A stretch of DNA of 64,000 nucleotides from Nymphaea colorata. Taxonomy: Eukaryota > Streptophyta > Magnoliopsida > Nymphaeales > Nymphaeaceae. The stretch is taken from positions 21,450,802 through 21,514,801 of the forward strand of contig NC_045145.1 in the NCBI RefSeq assembly GCF_008831285.2, given 5' to 3'. The notes under the pieces were generated by a model. The model had not been told where the DNA came from, searched no databases, and saw only the letters and a list, made by a program, of their open reading frames with translations. Positions within the stretch are counted from its first letter, which is position 1; every line of letters starts with the position of its first letter. The translations under genes and the position numbers were made by a program. Positions 54,946-64,000 of this stretch are shown here, one piece after another.

Positions 54946-56343
54946 AAGTGATTGACAAAATGAAATCCAAAATAGAAGAAGACAAGGGTGAGTTATGTCA
55001 TTAAGAGATTATTCTTTTTTCATGTTGGGTCTGTTCTGCTTTATCTATATGGATTATTGACCGAGCAGCTCCTTCCCGTCAAATGGTCCTTTTCTCTCGA
55101 TGTCCACCTTTTGGAACGTGTGAATTGTGATCATTTTCCAATCCATCAACAATACCAGAGCAACTTTGAACCAAGTGCTCATGGATCACACCCCTGATTT
55201 GTAGGACGAATTAAAGTCCAATTGAGCTACGTGTTAAGTTTTAAATTTTTTCTTTTCTCTTCTTTTTTTTTCCAGATCAATCTTCTTTCCAGCATTAACA
55301 ATTGTTCCAGTTTAACATACTCCAACTAGCTACCAGAAATCAACCTAACCTGTAAAAAAACCCAGTTGACACTCAAAGCCAACTTGGGTGATAGAGCTAA
55401 CCTAACTCTAATACCAAGTCTTGAGTTTATTTTTCCTCTGTCTAATTTATTTTTCCTGTCGTTGGTTTGTGCAGCACAGAAGATTGCCTCAAACTCACGG
55501 CTAACTTATGCTCTTAGGAAACATAACAGAAGCTTATCTCTTATGAACTAGGAGTGATTATTGCACTTGTAAAGCCATCTACTATACTTTATCTAACATT
55601 GATCGTCGATGAAGTAACGGTAGCAAGGCCCTGCCAAACTACATCATTTTTTTGAATCAGATGTTCAGAGGAGATTCCTTTGGGAATAAGTCCCCAATCA
55701 AATTCAGTTGCTGGGGGATTAATTTAGTTGGTTTGTTGTGTTCAAGGGAGTCTCCAAGACTCCAACAGTTGCAAGCCGTCCTAATTTAAAGAGCCCCTTC
55801 TGCCTCCCGTCAATTGATGTTGGCCTCAATGTCTCACTTGACATTAAAAAAGATCAATTGGGGCTCAAACAGGAACTTGGAAAACAATGGGTTGCACAGT
55901 TGCATGCAAATGGAAAACAACCAACCATACAAATAAACAAGCACCATGAATTGTTGATTAAATTTGTTCAAAACTAAAAAGTTTCCACTATTCACTTGTA
56001 TTATTTTATTTGCCCTTTTCTTGTGCTTCTATTTTCTTCCTCCGTTGTTTCCCCTACTGAGTTTTCCCCTTTTTTGCCCAGCCGAAGGATCAACGATGCA
56101 TGTGTTCAAAGATGACCAAATTTAGGTTGCGGAGAAGAGATTGAAAGAGATTGACTTACAGTTGTTGGGCGATGGCTCCAACCGTCCACCGGCCGCACCT
56201 CTGCTGCTCTGCTCCAGCCTCCAGCCTCTAGCAATGGAGGAAGAAAAACAGCGTGCAGTGCTGCAACGGTTCAACTTCAGAGATGATTTGAGCTTCTTAA
56301 CCATTTTTATTTAATTTTAATTTTTTTAATTAAAACAATTAAT

Positions 56344-56480
56344 ATGTCCTTGAGGCGTACGCCTCAAGCACTAAACGTGCCACACCTTGAGGCGTACGCC
56401 TCTAGCATATGAGGCGCACGCTTCAGGGATGCGTGCGCCTCACACCCTTGCCTCAAGGCGTTTTTTAAAAAAACTCCTTG
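56344..56480. repeat. Cluster of GAGGCGTACGCCTC palindromes
   Basis: The perfect 16-bp palindrome TGAGGCGTACGCCTCA occurs near 56352, and close variants follow: ttgaggcgtacgcctcta near 56388, tgaggcgcacgcttca, gcgtgcgcctca and cctcaaggcg. The cluster is GC-rich within AT-rich DNA. It is probably part of a transposon end, but is otherwise unexplained. Confidence 0.75.
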
Positions 56481-58293
56481 AGGCGCTTTAATTTTGTACA
56501 GCTTCTTACAACATTGATTTGGCTTTCTTAATTTACAGGATAACCAAAACCCAACAACAATGCAAAATGCATAATCATGTGGGAAAAAAGTAAATGGGCA
56601 AAATCCCAATTATTGTTTAGTTTCTGTCTCATTTATTGTTTTCCTTATCATGTCTCCCACGGACACGGTACATCTCTCTCTCTCTTTGTTCATCGGCCAT
56701 GGCTGTCGATGCAAACAGAAAGAGGCTAACGCCGCAGCCGTGGCAGTCCATGGCCAACAAACGCAGGGGCTGTGACGGCTTTTAAGAGATATTTGAAAAA
56801 AAAAAAATGCTAGTGAGACCTACTGCACTTTCAATGGCAGCTTCCTTTATGTAGTGTTTGATTGCACTTCTTGTTTTAGAGGGAAAAGATTTCTAGAGAA
56901 AGCTCACCCAACAGACGGTCAAGGAGGGGAAATTTCACCTAGTCCCAAAATCTTGATAAACCAGAAAAAAAACGAGTGAAGAGGTAGTTGGGTGTTTGAT
57001 AAGTGAGTAGTACCTTGTCAACTCGATGCTAGAGCACCTTAAAGAAAAATCCCCATCACATCCGGCGAAGAACCCATAATCAACCGAAAATCCAGCAGTT
57101 ACCGCCCGTTGCAGGAACGGCCGGTTGGGGAAACGGTGAAAACTTGATTTTTCCGTCGATGAAATCTGGTTTTTGTGTTTGTTATGAATTATTCATAAAA
57201 TCCTAAACCAGGCTTCCCACTATGTAATTCATGCTTCAAAACGGAATAAACGATTGAAAGATTTTTGAAAACCGTTTGGCCCCTGCACTTCCAGGGTGCC
57301 GTTCATCACAGGAACCTCTCACCAGCGAGGGAAGAGAGAGAGAGAAGGAGGAAAGGAGAGAGAGGGAGATCCTTACCTCTCACCCGCCGGCGGGTGGAAG
57401 ATTGGAATAGCTCGAACGCCACAGCGAGGTTGGTAAGTGGCTGCTGCCGGTGAGGCGAGACCAATGGGTTACCAGTGTGTGCCTCACAGTTTACGACGGT
57501 AAGTTTGGCGACTTGGGTTCGATGCGAGGGAAGAAACGTACCATTTCGCTTTCCCGCGAGACGGGTGGAGATGTGCACGCGGAAGAAACCGGGAGTTTGT
57601 GGGAAAGAGGAAGGAGCATAATTTTTATGTTAATAGTATTTTATTTCGTTAAATTTTTAAAATTGTACTGAGTTCTCGTGTGTCTATATATATATATATA
57701 TATATAAGAAATTAAAATGAGCTAGCCAACTGGTTCTATAACCTAACGTTGTTTTCTCATTTGCTGTTGCTAAAAATCGTCGTAAAAAGTAAATTTCTTT
57801 GCTAAAAGTTGTGGCTCGGTAATTGGTGAGATCGTTAATGAACTCTTTTAATGACACAAAATTTAAAAAAAAAAAACATCTGACCATTAGACAGTCATCA
57901 AATTCCAATACAAATAAGCATATATATATTATATAATCAAGCAGTTGTTGAATGGCTAAAAACTTAAAAATGTGGTCTTACAAGGATAATAAATGATTGC
58001 TGAAGCCATCATAAACAGCTCTAGTATCATAGGCTGTCGCTAATACTAGTGTAATAAGTATTTTTTTTTATGGATAAATTTTTAGATTTTAATCAAGCAA
58101 CAACATTGACAAGATTGAAGTGTCATATACATAAACCATTGTTATACCATAAACTATTGTTAATCTTCTTGTGGCTTGGTATTTTTAGCAACGGTCCTAA
58201 ATATTGTGCCACCCACTAACTTCTGGCAGCCAGCTGATTTCAACCTCTCTCTCTTTCTCTCAAATCAGTCGGCCACCTTTGTAGCTAGTTGGT

Positions 58294-58408
58294 TTTTGTT
58301 TTTTATTTTGTGTCGTTAAAAACTGTTGCTAAAAATGTATTTCAATGCACCGCAAACCGTGGCCACAACCGTTTTGAGCAACAATTTTTAGCGACACAAA
58401 ATAAAAAA
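58294..58408. mobile_element. 115-bp MITE with long inverted ends
   Basis: The left arm ttttattttgtgtcgttaaa and aactgttgct pairs with the right arm agcaacaatttttagcgaca followed by caaaataaaa. The middle carries the caccgcaaaccgtggcc motif. It is a relative of the copies at 48085-48225 and 57745-57870. Confidence 0.8.
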
Positions 58409-58607
58409 AGATATGACGCAATTGAATCTAGGACAGAGGACACATAAATAGTTGGATATAAATTAAAAATTATTTTTAAGATAATTTTTTGTGAAATATA
58501 TCGGTTGTATTAGCTAACACAATTTGAGCACGGGAACCAAAATTAGAAATTTCAGCCACTTTCAGGTTAGTGGCCGGAGGATTTTATTTGGCGAAAAAAC
58601 TTTAAGA
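58406..58607 (+). repeat. Dispersed 200-bp repeat, copy 2
   Basis: It is nearly identical to 42052-42254, lies on the same strand, and directly abuts the MITE at 58294-58408. Confidence 0.9.
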
Positions 58608-59083
58608 AAAATATTAAAAACAGGGAAAGCGTGATCGGAGGATCCAGAGCAGCCATTGACCACATCCCTCCAGAAGTGGAACATGCAGCATGGCAGTTTT
58701 CCCTCTCTGTCTCTCTCTAGATTCACTCCCCACCTGTAGAAATGCTTCTCTTCCTATACTTCTCTTCCTATATTCACTCTCCACCTCTCTCTTCGTCTGC
58801 CTACATTTTTGTTCTCTCTCTAGAATCTCTCCTCGCCTCAGAAACTGAACGAATGCCGCTTTCTCTCACCAAGCCTATCTCCTACCCTCGCCTCTGTTTC
58901 TACCTGTTCAGCTCCAGAAGCTCTCTCCATCGGGACGAGGGGAACTAGGACGAGTGCCACCATCACTAAACCAGAAAGGAAGACAAGCAGTTCCGACGAA
59001 GAGAAGAGAGGAAGAGAGAGAGAGAGAAAGAAACAGGGGAGAGGAAAGAAGTTTTGAGGAGGAAAAAAGGAAGGGAGGGAACA

Positions 59084-61475
59084 ATGACTCTGCTCCTCTT
59101 CTTCCTCTTCCTCTCGCTCTCCTGCCTCTCCGCAAACGGCAGGCTCTCCTACAACTACTACGAGAAGAGCTGCCCAAAGGTGGAGGAGATCGTCCGGGAC
59201 GTGATGGTGCAGAAGCAGATCCTACAGCCCACCACCGCCGGCGCCACCGTCCGCCTCTTCTTCCACGATTGCTTCGTCGATGGCTGCGACGCCTCCGTTC
59301 TTCTATCCTCCACCCCCACAAACAAGGCCGAGCGCGACGCAGACATCAACCTCTCCCTTCCCGGCGACGGCTTCGACGCCATCGTCCGTGCCAAGACCCA
59401 GCTCGAGTTCAGCTGCCCCGGCACCGTCTCCTGCGCCGACATTCTCGCCCTTGCCACTCGCGACCTCGTCACCATAGTAACTCTCTGAAACTCCTGTCAT
59501 CATTAGCAACATGCACACCAAATTCATTCGTTTGCATTCTGAATGCAATTGCAGCACGGAACCCATTCTTTTTTGGAGATTTTTTTTTTTTCCATGTTGG
59601 CACTAGGACTCTTCAATATATATCGCGCTTTATGTCCTCTTATATCACCAAATTATAAAGAAAAACGGAACTGAAAATGGCGTATCCTGCGTTCTTTGAA
59701 GCAATTCCGTGTCACAAATGTCATTATAAACGGATCAGTTCACGAATAGAATTGTTGCTGACATAGAGATAAAAGAAGATCAGCAACTTGATTCCGATTA
59801 TTCAAATTTCATCCTGCTAGATGTTGGTATTAGCTTTCAACATTCACATGTTTACGAAACTTCGGAATTTGCATTTTGGTAGGACAACATTCATGCTTTT
59901 ATATGAATTTGTTCAGTGCCTGCACGTTACTTTTGTGGAAATGGTGAACTTTTAATAGTTAGGTACACTTGGTTGATGTTGCCTCATTACCTGAATGTTT
60001 ATCTGAGCGGGCGGAGAATTTCTTACGATACATATGTGTTTTAGTTGATTCATGCTGTACCTATGAATAATTACGTGGAAATACAGGTTCTGAAGTTGGT
60101 GTCGGGACTCTCACATTTCCTGATGATTTATGAAGGATAGAACTCACTCCACTGGAAAGGCAAAAGCTCCTTCATAAAACTGAACTATTAAGCCACATTT
60201 TCACCTTTGTGTCAGTGTCATATAAATATATAACGATATGAGATTGCAAAGTGGGTGGAATGCTTTGTTGAAAGTTGCATGCGAAAACAAACTTGCTTAC
60301 TTCTTAATCAATGTTTCGCATTTTGAAAAATGTAGGAATTTTCTTATCAATGTCAAACTGCAGTTTCTGTAAATTCCTTTTGCAAAAAAGCAAATTATTT
60401 TAGGAGGTTCACATGTGGTGTTCTATTCTCTCTTGTCAAGTATTCATCTTGTGTAAATGAAACATTTCTCTTTCTGGTTAGTTTGCACATTTTCCCTCAG
60501 CCTTTGTATGCCATACAGCAGTTTCTGCAAAATTCCAATAAAGCATATTTTCTGCACATGTATTTCTCTTCTCGTTGGATTGCAGTTTATCAAGTATTGC
60601 TAATTTGTGGCATTGGATTGTAAAAGATGTCGTGAAGAATACGGAGATCTCCATCCCATTTCTGCTATTCGTCTTTTAAACTGCGGGAAAATTTTTATCA
60701 GTGGGTTACTGATTGAGGAGGTGCTTTCCACTATGGATGAATAGGATGGTTTCATGTTTCCTTTCTTGTTTAAACTGATTGCCCAAAAGAAGAAACTACT
60801 TTATTCAACTTTTTCAGACTCACAAAGTGCTCGGTCTCCTGAAAAGAATGTGATTAACCAATGTCTTATTTTTTTGTTTATGGCATCTGATGGCAGACTG
60901 GAGGGCCTTACTACAAGGTGAGGCTGGGCAGGAAGGACGGCCGTGTATCTGATGCTTCTCGTGTAGAGAGCAATCTGCCTCTGCCAACAATGACTGTAAC
61001 ACAGCTAGCCTCTGTTTTTGCAGCGAAGGGATTCTCCATTGGAGAAATGGTGGCCCTTATTGGCGCCCACACCATTGGCTTCTCTCATTGCAAAGAATTT
61101 GCCAAGAGGCTGTACAGCTTTAGCCGTGCATCACCTGTTGATCCCTCCATGAACACAGTCTTGTCTCAAGCATTACAGAAGGCCTGTGCAAACTACACCA
61201 AGGACCCTACCATGTCTGTGTTTAATGATGTAATGACCCCAGGCAAATTTGATAACATGTACTACCAGAACCTTGAAAAGGGTCTTGGCCTGCTAGCTTC
61301 TGATCAGGTTCTTTACACTGATCCGCGAACCAAGGTGTTTGTTGAACTGTTTGCCAGAAACCAAACTGCATTCTTCAATGCATTTGTTGACGCCATGGAC
61401 AAACTGAGCATTGTGGGAGTGAAGGTTGGGAGGAAAGGAGAAGTTCGAAAGCGGTGTGATATGGTCAATACATGA
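59084..61475 (+). CDS. Secreted class III peroxidase
   Basis: Two exons, 59084-59476 and 60897-61475, join in phase 0 to give 323 aa. Residues 1 to about 19 form a signal peptide (LLFFLFLSLSCLSANG), so the enzyme enters the secretory pathway, most likely for the cell wall. The mature part begins LSYNYYEKSCPKVEEIV. The distal heme site RLFFHDCFVDGCDASVLL and the proximal site MVALIGAHTIGFSHC are intact, and Cys positions fit the usual four disulfides. The segment ACANYTKDPTMSVFNDVMTP is close to Arabidopsis peroxidases 31, 41, 63 and 65, a subgroup with few introns, which agrees with the single intron of 1.4 kb here. Such enzymes oxidise phenolics with hydrogen peroxide in wall lignification or stress. 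The first ATG of the conserved protein is taken. An in-frame ATG 30 bp upstream would put charged residues before the signal peptide. Confidence 0.93.
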
Positions 61476-64000
61476 GTCGAGTGATTGCAGAAGAAATGTG
61501 GATGATGGTACATTGAAGAACTAGTTTAGCCGGTCTATCAAATGTATGAATTTGAGTTAATCTTAATTAATCTCTTCATCTGATGCAAATGATGTTCTAG
61601 TAGTCGAAGGGTTGTGTCATCCAAATGTGGGAGCTCAGTCCTTCTTTCATGCTTTTTCAACAAAAGTTTAATTTTAGCTCCATCTGTTGAACTGTTACCA
61701 CATGTAATTAAAATGGTGACCGCTCTTGTAATTCCTTTGTCTGCATCATCTTGGTCTCTTGTTTATGAGCTTTGATAATCTTCTCTTGTAGTTTCAGCTC
61801 AAAAGATGTAAACAATACTTCATTTTCTTTTCTCTTTCAATTTGCAATAAACGATACCAATCCACATTTTGCCGGCTGAATGTCAACAATAAGGTCATCG
61901 TTGTTTAGCATCTCTCCCTCTCCCTCATTCTCTTGCGCATTTGTTTTAGTGAAATTTTCATTTAGCTGTCACTCTTGGGTCATACGGACGAATATATGAC
62001 ACTTATCTTTCTTGTTTATTCTTTTCATGTCAACTTCTTTTTTTTTTAATAGCAATTAGTTAGAAATAGACATCAACTTAATTATCTTGTTTCTTTCATC
62101 TTATCATATGGCGCATGCATTGATGTAACCCATGTCGGGTTAATAAAAGTACATTAGACTAATCAAACGAAAACTTCTAAAATTTTACCAGCTCTAAGGA
62201 TATCAAGTGATCATGAAGGCAAAAATGGTTCGCGAAATGTGTTCCTCACTTCTTCGTTTCGAATTTCTGTATACCAATTGCAAAAAGGAGTCATCGATAA
62301 TCTTCTGACACCTTACTTACCTTTCTTAAGAACCAAAACCAGACTTAGACCCTCACGAGATGTTCCAGGGTGAGGATTTTGCCTCTCCTTTTTTTGTGAG
62401 CAGGAATGAAATATTTCTTATGCTCACCCTTTAAAATATAAACATAACTGGAACTATCACTATCATTTCTTTTTTTAACTAAAGTTAAAATGCAAAGTAA
62501 GTTCCATAGTCACAAAAAAACGTGTTTTTTTTAACACAAAAAAAAATACGATAAATTAAATTGCCGTTTACAACTTTAAAAACGCATTTTTTTTACTTAA
62601 AAAAATAATTTTTAACATGTTTTTTTTTCATTTTTTCACTTTTTTATTTTTTTATTTTTTAATGTTAAACAGTTTTTTTTCATTTTCTATTTTTATTTAT
62701 TGCAAATCTATTTGGTATCCCTCAAATTCCTGGGGAATCCTATTCAGCATTTCTACAGCTTTGCAGGTTATCTCTTCAAGTTCCTGGTAAAATCTTTCCA
62801 GCTTTTCCACGACTTTTTATACAATATATTCAAATTCGTGGGATATTTCCGCCCACAGGTGACTTGTCAGGGACATATTTTGTTCTGTCTTGTCCTTTTC
62901 TGACGAAAAGGACGTGTGGGGACTTTTTGACTCGGCACGCTTTGTTTAGGAGGGAGGAAGGTGCAGATATGTTGCACATGGAGCAACTGTTTTCTCATTA
63001 CTCTCATATATGGAGAAAAAAATTAACTTCGACGAAGAAATCTAATATCCGATTTGGATTCATAAAAAGACATCCAATCATATTTGTATTTGTTTCTGTT
63101 TTAGATAAATACCTGATCAGATCTTGGAATTGAATTTGAATTCAGTATCAATATAAATATTTTATATCAAATATCAATTGCTGAGCTAGAAATTTCTAGC
63201 TTAGGGGCAGGAGCGGAGGGAGAGGGCTGCGTAGGCCGTAGCCCACCCCAACTACTTGAAAAAAAAATATATTACAAAAATTGAAAAATTTTGGTTGGTA
63301 ATGCATTTTTTATATTCAGATTTAGTTTGGCCCTATGCAGATAAGTTCGATGGACCGTTTGGCTCGGCCCAAAAAAAAATTTTTGGTTTCGCCCTTAAAT
63401 AGGGGCACTTTAAGCTTCAAACGTCAAGGAACACTTATATGTAAAAACAAAAACTGAAAACTAATGAAGTTTATAAATGTAAGTAAAGTTTGTGAACTAG
63501 CGTGGGCCCACTAACCACGTTTTGGAAATCGATTTTTTCACATATAATATGGTGCTCAATATGGTGCTCAGATTCAGTTGTATATCAAAGTCCGATTCTG
63601 ATTAGATTCTGAATTCAAAAATCCGATGTGTATAGGATCTATATTTTAACTTTAAATTTTGGACTCATATATGATATAGACCTTCATTTGCATTTGAATC
63701 CAAGTTTATGAACATATGATAAATTGCATATGGTAAATGACACAAGAATTTGACCTCACACTCAGGCTGGCTATATTGAGCCCACGGAGATAAAATGAAT
63801 AAAAAATTAACGCACCTAATATCTGACAGAAGTGTTGAAGGTAGATTTAGGCAGCTTCTTTCTTAAAAAAAAGCACCAAATACATATAAGGAAAAGGAAT
63901 TAAATTGCTGCTCAAAATTTTTAGCAACAAGTACATGCAAGTGGGACATTTGTTTAGAAGCATTTTGACTTCTCTGGAAACAACATTGGGAAACTTCTAC
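61476..64000. other. Intergenic to the right edge
   Basis: It contains the peroxidase 3' flank, A- and T-rich stretches around 62510-62700, short repeats of the ccgatttggattcat type (63040-63180 and 63580-63720) shared with 22380-23200, and a dispersed repeat at 63210-63405. No gene was found. Confidence 0.5.
63210..63405 (+). repeat. Dispersed repeat, inverted partner of 29434-29640
   Basis: The order gtagcccaccccaactactt, attgaaaaattttggttgg, tttagtttggccctatgc, aagttcgatggaccgtttgg and tttttggtttcgccc matches the minus strand of 29434-29640. Confidence 0.6.

Larger units (their letters stand above)
54086..59083. other. Intergenic between USE1 and the peroxidase, repeats only
   Basis: It contains the USE1 5' flank, a 79-bp direct repeat pair (54654-54732 and 54867-54945) around a TG microsatellite (54801-54835), palindromic GAGGCG repeats (56344-56480), a TA run (57687-57706), MITE copies (57745-57870 and 58294-58408) and a dispersed repeat (58406-58607). 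The frame at 55738-55977 and the others resemble nothing known. The last part (about 58660-59083) is pyrimidine-rich and then GA-rich, probably promoter and leader of the peroxidase. Confidence 0.5.

Noticed and set aside
55738-55977. 79-aa frame between USE1 and the peroxidase
   Set aside because: No recognisable family, no splice partner and no repeat relation seen. It is too weak to call a gene.
58954-59658. 234-aa Arg-rich frame on the plus strand and a 137-aa frame on the minus strand
   Set aside because: Both overlap peroxidase exon 1 in other frames and have the Arg/Pro-rich composition of shadow frames in GC-rich coding DNA.

Overview
The window is nuclear DNA of a flowering plant. 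Genes are split by GT-AG introns, plant-specific families are present (TIR-NBS-LRR receptor, EDS1/SAG101-type lipase-like proteins, class III peroxidase), and the spaces between are AT-rich and full of a decayed Ty1/copia element, MITEs and microsatellites. TNL receptors and SAG101 are both missing from grasses and most or all other monocots, so a non-monocot angiosperm is likely. An early-diverging lineage such as water lilies is only a guess.

The main content (1-41057) is a plant immunity cluster. At the left edge lies a broken EDS1-like 3' half (minus strand). Its exon is split by a GC-rich MITE, and it is joined in the same direction to the 5' half of a broken TNL gene (TIR exon plus part of intron 1). 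That TIR exon itself carries a 2.4-kb insertion flanked by an 8-bp direct repeat. Next come an LTR-like repeat pair, an orphan copy of SAG101-type flanking DNA, and a dead copia retrotransposon (7210-12291). A complete four-exon TNL gene follows on the minus strand (14172-18745, 1120 aa). Head-to-head with it starts a tandem array of four complete three-exon SAG101-like genes on the plus strand: A 20301-22235, B 24173-27677, C 28830-32931 and D 36728-41057. A pseudogene relic of exon 1 sits between C and D.

In known plant immunity, TIR domains of TNLs make nucleotide signals that are bound by EDS1-SAG101 or EDS1-PAD4 heterodimers, which then engage helper NLRs. Receptor (TNL), one partner (SAG101-like, four copies) and a remnant of the other partner (EDS1) therefore sit together here. 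The four SAG101-like copies differ at the lipase nucleophile (Ala, Ser, Glu, Ser), in the length of the C-terminal EP domain, and in intron content.

The right third is housekeeping. It holds a seven-exon gene for the ER SNARE USE1 on the minus strand (44595-54085) with introns full of duplications and MITEs, and a two-exon class III peroxidase on the plus strand (59084-61475). All exon models were assembled by eye from reading frames, splice signals and comparison between the paralogues. No alignment or expression data were used.
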